Source of the DNA: Acestrorhynchus altus
Lineage: Eukaryota; Chordata; Actinopteri; Characiformes; Acestrorhynchidae
Length of the DNA: 64,000 nucleotides
NCBI GenBank assembly: GCA_034509495.1
Contig: CM067507.1
Coordinates: forward strand, 27,146,385 to 27,210,384
Reading direction: 5' to 3'
Part shown: positions 51,550 through 62,800 of the stretch, piece after piece
Layout: each line of letters starts with the position of its first letter
Position numbering within the stretch: the stretch's first letter is position 1
Position numbers and translations under genes: made by a program
The notes under the pieces: generated by a model
Told to the model about the DNA's origin: nothing
What the model saw: only the letters and a program-made list of their open reading frames with translations
Databases searched by the model: none

Positions 51550-53465
51550 AGGCTAATGCTAATAGACCACCAATTCCATCCCTGTTCCTGGCCAACATTC
51601 ACTCTTTAGACTACAAGCAGGACTTACTGGTTGAACTTCTCTGTTTTTTGGAAACATGGTTAAAAAAAACGTGCCGGACCAAGGGCTGGCTGCTTTTCCG
51701 TGCAGACCACAAACCGCTAATTGGGAAAGCCCGGGGAGGCAGATTAGGTGTCTATGTAAACAAAGGTTGGCACACAAACTGTGTTCTGATAAACAGCTAC
51801 TGCTCCAAGGCTGTAGAACAGCTGACTATGAAGTGTCATATTACCGAATGATAAAGCTAACAATGCACTGAAGGAGCTGCATGACAACATCAACTCACTT
51901 CAGACCAAGCACCTAGAGGCTTTTTACATGATGGCTGGAGGTTTTTATCACATGAACATGACAGACACTTTGCTGTGGTTTTATCGGCATGTCACCATAC
52001 CAACACTAGCCATGCCCCACACCCATTTCAGTATTTCTGATCACATCCCCATTATGCTGGTCTCTGCCTACCACTGAGATGCTCCAGACCTACACAGAAG
52101 ACCATCACTTCCTGGTCCAGCGATGCTGACTCTGTACTGCAGGATAGCTTTGAATACACAGACTGTCAGGTCTTCAGGGATGCTGCTGTGAATGTGGGGG
52201 AGTTGGATCTGGAGGATTACACATCTGCTGTCCTCAGATACATCAGCAAGCGTGTTGAAGATGTCACCACCACAAGGAACCTGGCTGAATGCAGAGGTCT
52301 GTTCTCTGCTGGAAGCCAGGGATGCTGCCTTCAGGTCTGGCGATTCACAGGAACTCAGAAGGGCTAGAAGAGGGTTGACTGCAAGTACTAAGAGGGCCAA
52401 TGCATAGAAGATCCAGAAGAACATCGCTGTTCCCAGGATCCACAGAGCAGACTATAACGCCAGAAACACACAATGCCCTAGGAAACCCTGACACTTTCAA
52501 CAGGTTCTATGCCTGCTTTGCAGACCCAACCCCCCAGCACCTAGAGAAAATCCCCTCAGAATGACCCTAGCAGAAGTACAGAGGACACTCAAGATGACTT
52601 GGCCCAAGTCAATATACCTGGGAGGGTGATGAGGGACTGTGCTGAACAGCTCTCCAAGGTGCTGGCCAATTTATTTAACTCCTCCCTCATCCAGGAAGCT
52701 GTCCCCATCTGCCTAAAACCATGAATATCATCCTGGTTCACAAGATCTTTGTGGACTTCACATCCATTTTTAACATCCTGATTCTCCAGACCCTGGCTCA
52801 CAATCTTGAACTGAGCCCCACCCTTTGTAATTGGGTCCTGGACTTCCTGACCAACAGGCTGCAGTTTATGAGGATCCACAACATCTCCTCCACCATATTC
52901 ACCAGCATTGGCTCCCCTCATGAGCCCCCTCCTGTTTACTCTGCTCACATATGACTGCTGACCTACCCATCCAGGCTATCATGTTGTAAAGTTTGCAGAT
53001 GACACAACAGTGGTTGAATGCATCAGAAACAGTGATTGTGATTATTCTTGCTATGGGCAGGAGGTACACCTGGAGGGTTGGTGCAGGAAGGACAATCTCT
53101 GCATCAATGTAAAGAATATGAAGGAGGTGATTGTGGTTTTCAGAAGGGGCAGGAACCCCCACCCCACTGCACATAGGATGATCGACAGTGGAGATGGTTT
53201 CCAGTTACATGTACTTGGATGTGCACCCGAGTAATAACCTCACCTAGGGCAACAAAACTTCCAGTCTGATCAGTAGCTTTACTTCCTCAGTCAGTTGAGG
53301 CAAGCTGGACTTAGTCCTCACCTCCTTTTACAGATGTGCAGTGGAAAGCATTCTGTGCACCAACATCAACATGTGGCACTGAAGTTGCTGTGCTGCAGAG
53401 AGAATAGCTTTGCAGGGCGGTAAAGGCTGCACAGAGGACTGTTGGTGTCAGCCTGATATTATGGA
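51550..53465 (+). mobile_element. Non-LTR retrotransposon (CR1/L2-type), dead ORF2 with endonuclease and reverse transcriptase remnants
   Basis: The order matches a LINE ORF2. Endonuclease remnant (FLETWLKK, LFRADHKPLIGKARGGRLGV) at 51635-51760. Linker with WNAEVCSLLEARDAAFRSGD near 52280-52345. Reverse transcriptase with WVLDFLTNRLQF near 52835-52868, a SPLLFT-like block, and the catalytic KFADDTTVV near 52990-53015. A thumb-like YFLSQLRQ region follows. Many frameshifts, stops and deletions make it non-functional. The 5' end is absent. Clade assignment is tentative. Confidence 0.85.
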
Positions 53466-53930
53466 CTGTAGATGATGAAATCCCTAAATTCCTTGTAGAT
53501 GCACATTGGGAGACGTTGTTCTGAAACTATTGAACTATTTGCTTATGCAGTTGTTCGCAAAGTGGTGAACCTCGCCCCATCCTTGCTTGTGAATGTCTGA
53601 GCCTTTAGGGATGCTCCCTTTATACCCAATATTGACACTCACCTGTTTCCAATTAATATTTTAGCCTGTGGAATGTTCCAAACAGGTGTTTTTGGGCATT
53701 CCTAAACTTTCCCAGTCTTTTGTTGTCCCTGTTCCAATGGTGTTTTTTTTTAACGTTTTGCAGGCAGCAGATTCAAAATCAGTGATTATTTGCAAAAAAC
53801 AATAAAGTTTATCCATTTGAACATTAAATATGTTGTCTTTGTAGTGTATTCAATTCATTATAGGTTGAAAAGGATTTGCAAGTCATCATATTCTGTTATA
53901 TTGCTTTTTGAGTGTAACTGGGACCTTGAG
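53466..53930 (-). mobile_element. DNA-transposon-like repeat fragment (family not named)
   Basis: AAGTGGTGAACCTCGCCCCA, ACACTCACCTGTTTCCAATT, GGAATGTTCCAAACAGGTGT, AAAAACAATAAAGTTTATCC and GGTTGAAAAGGATTTGCAAG appear in the order of a repeat I recall as common in teleosts. I cannot place its superfamily, and the strand is nominal. Confidence 0.7.
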
Positions 53931-53999
53931 TACATAATGTAATTCCGCCTCATGAACCACATGTGATGCAAATGTTCATAAAGTCTCTATGAATCCTTG

Positions 54000-54256
54000 A
54001 GTGTTGTATGCTCACCATCTCAACTCCTCAATTCATCCCAAAAGTACTGGATAGAGCACCAACATTCCAGAGACCACAGTTCCACCGATCCATAGCTCAG
54101 TGCTGGGGTGGCTGGTTTCTGCTCAAGAAAGTCCTAATCTATTGACAATACTTCTCTACAGAGACTAGATGAGCTGTATGTGTGCATTTGCAAATCTTTG
54201 TCAGCAATTTATGCATTCTTTTGAAGGGGTGTTCACAAACATTTAGACATATAGTG
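54000..54256 (+). mobile_element. TIR MITE, family A (copy 4, 5' truncated)
   Basis: Contains CATCCCAAAAGTACTGGATA, then GAGCACC and ACCACAGTTCCACC. It ends GGTGTTCACAAACATTTAGA followed by CATATAGTG, the canonical 3' end of family A. Confidence 0.8.
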
Positions 54257-54879
54257 TGCATCTCTGACCACCACCAAGAGACATCACTAGGTAACCAATG
54301 GCAAGAACATGCAGGTCACATGCTTTGGTCTGCTAATCCCAGCAGTCATAGCCTGAGGTGTGCAGTAGTGTTAGACTCTTACTTATACGGCTGTGATGCT
54401 ACATGTATTTTTTCCCAGTCAGGCAGTGAATAGTCTATGTCCAAAGGCAGAGCTTTTCAGGATGTCTGCTCTGATAAGCGGTAACACTCTCTGAAGCGAC
54501 TGCTCACCAGCTATAAAAAACCCCTTGCTCACTCAGGCCACATAGCTGCAAGCTATACTGAAGTGTGGCTGAGTGAATCTAGTCTGCAGACAATCGCTTT
54601 GTGGAACCTACACCTACAACAGTGAGGCATATGCATCCTCACTCAGACTGCAAGGTAAACAGTGCACATCTAGACATTAAAAGAGTGGTGGCTGTTTATC
54701 ATTCTACACCAAAGACAGAATGATATAACATTAATCTTTTCTCAGTTGGTTCTATCAGAATTTGAATTTATATTGAGCTTGATCGTATACAAAAAATTGG
54801 TTTGTTTTCAGTAATGGAATCCAATTCCATATCAAACTTGGCCTAGGCTGACAGATATTATTCAGTAAATGATGCACGA
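54257..54879. other. No recognised feature
   Basis: Unique sequence. CACTCAGGCCACATAGCTGC and CTCACTCAGACTGCAAGG suggest a minor local repeat. Confidence 0.4.
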
Positions 54880-55645
54880 TGTCTACATATATTTAGGTAC
54901 ACTCATCATTGCACTAAGAAGGAATAGGACTGGAAACTGGTGGGTAGGTTTGACATTGAGAAACATGCAAATGAACCAAGTTTCATTCTCATCTGCCAAT
55001 ATGATGTAACCAAGCACAGGCCTTATTGCTTTACCTAACTGACTATATAAGGTCATACCATTCCCATCCATTGTGAATTGTGCTTTTGTGTTGGTAGCAT
55101 CATTTGAAGTGAAGTATGCTTTGGAGAAAAGTTGAATGTAATTCTAGTAGTTGGAAGAGTTTGAAAGGAATCGTATTGTAGTTCTTGAGGAAGTGGGTTG
55201 GTCTTAATGACATTTCGCACACCAAACTGGTAATGCAGTAATTACCATAACACACTGTTGGTGGCAACAGTAATGAGAAGGCTCACACCGGCAACATGAA
55301 GGATCTGGGAGACCTACATGAACCATGGAGGAGAAGAAGGGCTGGATTGTGCGAAATGACAGCCATGCTTGCGGACATTCAACAAGCAGTGATGCCCTCT
55401 CTGAGTCATCTTGTTTTAGTCAGTACCATTAGTAGATGGCCGTATGATACTGGTCTACATGAATTAAAACCATTACGATGACCGCCCTTAACACCACATC
55501 ACCAAAAACTGATTGGACTGGTTCAGAATGACAGTAAGAGATCCCACTAAGTCCCACTTTTGTACTTCTGTATGTATAGCTCAATATATATCAACCATAT
55601 CAGTCCATATTTTGAAACATTTATTGTTCCTGGTAACCTTTACAT
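54880..55645 (-). mobile_element. Unnamed transposon-like family B (inverted copy)
   Basis: Read on the minus strand, it begins AGGTTACCAGGAACAATAAA near 55641 and carries ATGACCTTATATAGTCAGTT followed by AGGTAAAGCAATAAGGCC near 55060. This matches the spacing in 17398-18130. The segment between is diverged. Confidence 0.6.
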
Positions 55646-55719
55646 TCCTTCTGAAGAGCATTGCAATCTGACACTTCTTTTTACATTCTAGAATCATTCA
55701 AAAGTGAAGCTAGATCTTC

Positions 55720-56490
55720 AGGTTTCAGATTTGAAACTAGGTAATTAGAAAAGTTAGTTTCTCAGATATAAATATAAATGTAAATTAATTAGTTCCTCAA
55801 TTCTTCACATCTAAAGCTAGTTCCTCAGATCATAATTAGTTAATCAGATCTGATTTAGTTTCTCATATCTAAACCAAGTTCAGATCTGTATTAGTTCCTA
55901 AGATCTAAATTAGTCCCTCAGATCTAAAGCTAGATCCTCAGACCTGAGTTAGTCACTCAGATCTAAAGCTAGATCCTCAGACCTGAGTTAGTCACTCAGA
56001 TCTAAAGCTAGTTGCTCAGATGTAAAGCTAGTTTCTCATATCTGAAATAGTCCCTGAAATCTGAATTAGTTTTTCAGATCTGATGAAAGTTCCTCAGATT
56101 TGAATTAGTTCCTCAGATCTTAAGCTAGTTCCTCAAACCTAAAACTAGTTCCTCAGATCTAAATGTGTTATTCAGATCTGAATTAGTTCATCAGGTCTAA
56201 ATTAGTCCCTAATCTGAATTAGTTATTTATATCTAAAGTTAGTTCCTCAGATGTAAAGCTAGTTCCTCAGATCTAAAGCTAGATTCTCAGACCTGAATTT
56301 GTCCCTGAGATCTAAAGATTTGAACTGAATCAGTTCTTCAGATATAGTTCTTCATATCTAGTTCCTCTGATCTAGAAGCTACTTCTGAGTAGCTGAAGCT
56401 AGTTCCTTAAACTGGAATTTAGTTCATAAAAATCTGAATCTAGTTTTGCAAATCTGAAGCTAGTTCATTAAATCTGAATTGAGTTCCTCG
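55720..56490 (+). repeat. Degenerate 20-bp minisatellite, CTCAGATCTAAAGCTAGTTC unit
   Basis: About 35-40 imperfect units over about 770 bp. Typical units are CTCAGATCTAAAGCTAGTTC and CTCAGATCTGAATTAGTTC. A 40-bp double unit (GATCTAAAGCTAGATCCTCA, GACCTGAGTTAGTCACTCA) is repeated exactly at 55920-55990. AGATCT palindromes recur throughout. There are no unique spacers, so it is not CRISPR-like. Confidence 0.92.
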
Positions 56491-58826
56491 AGTCTGAGGA
56501 TAATCTAAAACTGTCCAAGACTATGCCTTTGTTCTGTAACTGAGGGATTTATCCTTGGTGTCCTGATCACCTGTGAAGATATAGCTGTATAGCTGAATGT
56601 AACTGCTCTGGCATCCTCTGAGCATGAATGAGTGTTGTGCTGAACCCTGTAGCTGCCATCAGGACCCTGTGATCCTAAAGCAGAGCGACAGGAATGTAAA
56701 AGCAAACAGATCAACATGTGCAGCCCCTCTCGCAGCTGTCTGCTGTTAAATAATGGCTCCTGCTGATTCCACCCTGCCAGCACAATTACCCGCTGCTCTG
56801 GAGACTCAAGTGCACACTCTCCGAACACTCAGATAATGATTCTTCACAAATTGATGACACCGGTGGCCTCGTTTGCACAAGCTAGATTAACCTAAGAGAA
56901 GGTCTTAGGGTTTTTCTGCTCAAAGAGAGCTGACTGGGTGATAGAGAAATAGAGTTTGAGCCACTCTGCAAAGTGCAAGACTGATCACTCGTTTGTGTGA
57001 AGTCTGCAGGCACGCGAGTCCTCCTGGACCAGACACTGTATCCTTGAGCCAAAGTTCAGAGGTGTACCAAACATTCTGAAGATTCTTCTAGGTTGATTAA
57101 GATTAATAACACCATAATATCCATGACTCTACAACTTCTCTAAAATGTCCAGGTGATTAAGTTTACAGAAAATCCTCAGAATCAGCAAAAACTGTATAAT
57201 TTACACGACCCTGAAAGTTCTCTAAAACTTCTTCAGCACGTTATTGCAGTTATTACACAATGTATACAGCTTTAACATAGACATGGTTCATATACAGGAT
57301 ACTTTTAAATCCACTTATAATAACAGGCACTGAATGATGCTACAGTAGCTTCAGATTTCTGGTAACCTCTATTGCTAATGTACAGTTTCAGGCTTTTGCT
57401 GCAGTCCATCATCGGTCTGTTTGCTTTGTCAGAGTGTGTGCATCGATTTTCATTCATCATGATTAATTGGCCTATTTAATAGACTAATTTCACAGAGGAA
57501 TGGCAATAATCAGGAACAAACAAGGAACAGACTGGGTTTGTTTACTTCATCTTTATTATGAAGTGCCACAAAATGCCTGGTGCCTTGTGCTTTTACATCA
57601 GTTGAAGACTGGCTCAAAAACTGCAGGACATTTTATATTTGATTCAGAAATCTCCTGATCAAGGAGTCAGTGGACTCATCTACAGTTGTAAAAAGGTTCT
57701 TCTCTTCAAATGAGTATTTACATTTAGGCTACATGACCTCCTTAAACTGAGCGTAGATATTCCTCATTTATGATACAAAAACTAAGGTCAATCTAGTACA
57801 GTAATCTCTACCTGAATCTAGGTTTTGTGCTACTTTTTAAGAGTCTCTAAAATGAAGTGCTTTCAGCAGAAATCTAAGGGACACCCAGGCCAGAGAAACA
57901 GAGTAGTCTTGCTTTAATCCGAGCCTGAAGTGCAGTGCAAGTGGTTTACAGCCCAGCTGTGCAGACGTTTGTCTTCCCTACTTACTGGCAATCTTCCTCA
58001 TCCCTTTGAATGAACTACAGAAGAGACTTTATTTCTCCAGGCCTGGTGTTCCACAGATTTGGAGAATGATTCTGAACTGCTTAGAGCAGATTTACAGCAC
58101 TTCCAGCCTACGTCCTAGAAACTACGTTTAAATTAGAGGCAGGCAGTGCATAACAACAGAGCGAAGGAAAAGTGGTTTATACTTTTATTTTTAAGTCTTG
58201 GCGACTGGCTAACTCTACACTGGCATTTTCCCTGATGTGGTATTTCTTTTTTTGTCCATTTGATTATTAAGAGATCAAAACATACCTGATTTTAGAAAAA
58301 GCTGCTATAGGTAATAGTTCTTTTTTTCTTCCAAAAATACCATGCATTACGTGATTATTGCTGTATATATCCTCACGAGAATCCCAAGAAATATTGCCCA
58401 TTGATTCTATCTAGGTTTTGGCAAAATGATAAGCTTTATGCTATTGGCATAGATTCATTTTTTTGCATGCATTACATATCCATATAAAATCAAAGTAGTG
58501 GAAAATCATTTTCATGAATTCAAATGCTTTGGCATGTTAAAAAAGACTGGAAAAAAACAAACAAATTAAAAGTGCATAAAATAAAATAAATGTACAGGAA
58601 AATGTACAAACATCAGCCTTTCATGAAAGGACAAAATATTAGTGTGTTAACATAAATAAATCAATAAATACATAAAAATGCATGGACAAGAAACAAGTTA
58701 TCCAGATAAATACACAAATAATTATGTTTTTAAAAAATTACCTCTAGTGTGAATACTTGTGGGGGTCGTTTGCAGCAGTATGATAATATCCAGTGATATG
58801 AAAAAGAAACTAAAAGAAAGTTGGAA
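56491..58826. other. Unique sequence 3' of scrt1, candidate regulatory DNA
   Basis: No repeats are recognised in 56510-57060, which is GC-richer and contains CACCTGTG, CGCAGCTGTC and CTGCTGTTAAATAATGG. 57440-57510 has dense homeodomain-type cores (CATGATTAATTGGCC, TTTAATAGACTAATTT). 58200-58740 is very AT-rich. This is the place where 3' enhancers or an extended scrt1 3' UTR would lie, but nothing in the sequence proves it. Confidence 0.4.
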
Positions 58827-58832
58827 TTTATT
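58827..58832 (-). terminator. Candidate scrt1 polyadenylation signal (AATAAA)
   Basis: The minus strand reads CAATAAATT about 260 nt after the stop codon. It is the first AATAAA in the 3' direction. Further AATAAA motifs lie downstream, for example near 58185, so a longer 3' UTR is possible. Confidence 0.45.
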
Positions 58833-58839
58833 GATCAGC

Positions 58840-59094
58840 ACTCTTTCACTCAAACCGTGCCTACCCAATCCGTAGCGCGCGTGCGCCGCCAGGACGTCGT
58901 TTGAGGACACGGCACTGGAGGGCGTGCTGAGAGTCACCAAATCCCCTCGGGCTCGCGAACAAAACCTTGTGCTACTGTTGGTTCCCGTTCTGCTCGAGCT
59001 AGACCTCGAGAAAGAGTTCCTCCACTGCCACGTGGAGCCCCCCCCAAAACAGGCCTTTGCGCGCTCTTGTGCCAGCGCCAGGGTCTCCGCGTCC
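58840..59094 (-). other. Probable scrt1 3' UTR
   Basis: This is the sequence between the stop codon and the first AATAAA signal. It is GC-rich next to the stop and grades into AT-rich DNA. No repeat family is recognised in it. UTR status is inferred only from position. Confidence 0.5.
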
Positions 59095-59813
59095 TCAGGC
59101 CTCCAGCGGCGAGAAGGCGCCCTTGAAGCAAGCCGACTCGTAGTGCTTGTTCAGGTACGACTTGAGCGCAAAGGTCTTGCTGCACCTTTTGCACCTGAAG
59201 TGTTTGAAGGCCGAGTGCGTCTGCATGTGCGCGCGCAGGTTGGAGCGGTCGGCGAAGGCTTTGCCGCAGTGCGCGCACGCGAACGGCTTCTCGCCCGTGT
59301 GCGAGCGCATGTGGCCCTGCAGCAGCCACGGGCGGCTGAACGCCTTGCCGCACACGTCGCACTTGTGCTTGAGGTCGTGCGTCAGCAGGTGCATGGCCAT
59401 GGCCGGCATGGACACGTACGTCTTCCCGCACGTCGGGCACTTCTTGGCCAGTTGGCTGTCCAGGCTGCGGTGCGTCTGCTTGTGGCGGCTCAGGTTGGAC
59501 GACGTGGCGTAGGTCTTGCCGCACTCGCCGCACGCGTGGCGCTGGGGGGCCCGCGTTCCTCCCGACGCGCGCCGACGCGACCGACCGTCCGTGATGAAGA
59601 AGGCGTCCGCCGCGTAGCCCTCGCTCACCGCCGCGTCCCCGTTGATGTAACCGCCGGTGAGCGCCGACTGCGGGCTGTCCGGCTGACTGTCCGAGTCGCG
59701 CGCGCCGTAGTCGCTGCGCAGGCCGTCGTACAGCGGCCCCGGCGAAGGCACTTTGACGGCGCCGTCGCTGTCGCCATCGTAGACCGTCGGTGTGATGTAG
59801 TCGCTGATGTATC
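59095..59813 (-). other. scrt1: scrt1 coding exon 2 (Scratch motif and five zinc fingers)
   Basis: The acceptor is TTTGCACAG|GATACATC on the minus strand, preceded by a T-rich tract. The exon encodes residues 39-277. All five fingers lie in this one exon, and the protein ends SPLEA before the stop. The exon is strongly GC- and CpG-rich against AT-rich surroundings. As a result, long spurious open frames of 305 aa (plus strand) and 295 aa (minus strand, another frame) overlap it. Neither of those shows a domain, while the zinc-finger frame shows every expected cysteine and histidine. Confidence 0.97.
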
Positions 59814-62800
59814 CTGTGCAAATAAAGAACAAGGCCTCTGAGTCAGTTGTGCATGGTCACGGGGGAATGTGGAAAAGAGTGATTGGGGTTAATGGACGCA
59901 GCAGCCCCGCTCACACCTTTTATTCCCACTCCAGTCATCAGAGGTGGCAAAGCATGTGGCTGCTGCGCCGGGGCACTTGTAGCATGCTGGTAAGAACAGG
60001 TGGAACGAGGAACAACATGATGCACCCTGATCTTTGGAGATCATCAGAGTGCACACAATAATAAATAAAAACAACAACAACAACAACAGTGCCAAATGAA
60101 TATTAGTGGAGTGCTTAATGAACATCTGCATGATTGAATGAACACCTGGAGTGTGATATACAGACTGCTGAATGAACATCTTCAGCACTGCACTGCACAA
60201 AAGAGTCCTATAAGGTTTGTGTGTGCAGTGCCGCAGTAGAAGCACTTTTGGCTCCGTAAAGAATCGTTAAGTTGCAAGGTTCATTAGACCTTTAAAAAGC
60301 TCATCACAGTCACATATTACAACACGGTTCTTCTATGGAAAACTTTTCGAAGCACCTTATTTCAAGCATCTCTGGGTTCAGGTCTGGAGTGCTGAGTGGA
60401 CACCTGTAGAGCTTGGTTAACATCCAGAGCAGTTTTTCAACTGGTGTGTCATAAGGGCAGGACATTTTGAGGTGTGATATCATTTTTGAAATTCCACCAA
60501 AAATAGTTTATATTTAAACATAAAATAGGTTGTGTTGTGAAATACTAAGGAGCTGTAATAATACTTTGTCCTCTAAAATATGCTCAAATTGGTGTTACCC
60601 AACACACATTAATTGTCACATGACAGTGTGTGTCCTTCCATTTTTTAACCTTCATTTTTATAGCTACCTTGTTAATGGGTTATAGCTTGTTAATGTCATT
60701 GCGTCATACCAGGATACCAAATCTGTCTTCCTCTAAAGTTCTACACTGAACGTATGCTATTATTAGTAAACCATAATCTATGTGTAACATTTGCCACATG
60801 GCAGAGAAAAGGTTGGGAAACACTAATCTAGACTGCTGAATGAAGATCTGTAGTGCTGGGTTAACATCTATAGTGCTAAAGGAACATCTGCAGTGGTGGG
60901 ATTACATGTAAAGAGCTGACAGAACATCTGCATCACAGATAAAATCTAGAGTGCTGAATGAACATCTGCAGCACTGGGATTCCAAGTAGAATGCTGAAGG
61001 AAGATACACAGAGCTGGGATTACATCTAGAGTGCTGAATGAACATCTGCAGTGCTGTAATATCTAGAGCTGTGTCTCAGCCCTGGTCCTGGAAGCACCCT
61101 TTTTGCACATATAAGTGCTTTTCCTGCTCCCAGCACACATGATTCAATGAACCAGGGCTTTAACAAGCACCTTCCAGGTTGCAGTTAGTGTGTTAAAGAA
61201 GGGCATCTGTGAAAATGTGAAGGGCAGGGTGCCTCCTGGACCCTGGTGGAGAAACACTGATCTAGAGTGCTGAATGAACATCTACAGTGCTATAAGAGCT
61301 AAAAGAACACAGAATTAATTAATCATTACAGATGTTAAATTGGGACAATAAATGTTATCTTTACATCACTGATATTAATTTAGCCCCATTTCAGTGCTGC
61401 CCAAGTTAATTTATTGCTGTTGATTTTAATTAAGTGCTGCAGATGTTAATCTGTTAAACTGTTACATCTACAGTAATCAAAACTCCAGGGTATTGAACTA
61501 AAAACTGCAGTTTTGAATTCAGCTCAAGGGTGTTGAATGAACTTTTACGCTGTTGAAATATCACTTATAATGTTGGACTATTTGTTAAATGATATACATA
61601 GTTGAGCATGTGGGGCGAAGCCAATGCATACAGTGATGGATTAACACCTACAGTGTTGGATTAACACCTGAAGTGCTGAATAAACATCTAATTACTAACA
61701 TTGTTAGTTTAACACCCATAGTGCACTGTAGCTTTCAGTGCTGCACTTCTCTGACATGGTAAACACTGATACATTCAACACTGACACAGTCCAATGAATG
61801 AAAACAATTTCATTTAACATCTCAAGTGCTGAAGTAGGAATTGCAGTGCAATTAACAACTAGTCTACAGTGGATATTTACCACCTACAGTGTAGGATTAA
61901 CCACACCTACAGCGATGGCTTAAGTTTTTCAGTGTCAAGCTATTACGTTGGGTTAACACCTACATTTTTGTATGATCATATACAATATTAACACTTGTGC
62001 TGCATTAACATCTTCAGTGTGAACATCTACAGTGTTGAAGTGACTCATACTGCAGGGATTTTCCATTTATACTTTCGGTCAGCATTTCTGACATGTTACT
62101 GCAATGTGGACAACAATGTCTGTAAGACATTTGGTCCACCAGTGACATGTGGAGACTGTCATAGTGACAGCACTGTTTACAAGTTACTCCAATAAAAAGG
62201 ACTGGATGAAACAGTGGCCAGTTCTTGGTTGTGGCACCAGATACTGGTTGGGACTTGCAGTACACCTACAAGTACATGCACACAAGCGTCTGGAGCATGA
62301 ACGAGCGACACTTAATGCGTAGTGGATGATAAGTGTACACAGGAAAAGCCACAATATTGAGTGTCAGCATTTACAGAGTTGGTTCAAACTATTTAAATCC
62401 AGCTTGATTCCGTTTAACTAAGAGAGTGGATGTAAAAGTGGGTATTTTTGTGAACGTCCGCAGGTTACTCCAATAAAAAATAGAGGATCGGAGAAGCAGT
62501 GGGCTTAGAGTCAGTGAATGTAGATGTTACAAGCAGACTCCCAACTGATTACCACAGATTCAGAACAGTGCTTCCTCACACTTCCATAGCAGAACCATTT
62601 CTGATTCTTCAGAACACATTTCAATTGATGACTTAGATCATGTTATGAAAAGCTGTTTAGAACCTTTTAAACATGTTTATGCCATGCAGATACTCTGAAC
62701 TTTAAAGGTTCTCCACATTCAAACATCTTAAACGTGATCCCTCGAGAAGCAAAAAAAAAATGGTTCTTCAGTGGCAGAAAACTGGCACCTTGTTCAGGAC

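Noticed and set aside
55720..56490. Possible CRISPR-like array
   Set aside because: Units are contiguous, degenerate and lack unique spacers. The genome is eukaryotic. It is a minisatellite.
58934..59821. Open frame of 295 aa on the minus strand in another frame over scrt1 exon 2
   Set aside because: Low-complexity Arg/Gln/Gly composition. The overlapping frame has all zinc-finger residues and fits the splice sites.
58924..59841. Open frame of 305 aa on the plus strand across scrt1 exon 2
   Set aside because: It is the longest frame in the window but is an antisense shadow of the GC-rich zinc-finger exon, with Arg/Ala/Val-rich composition and no domain.
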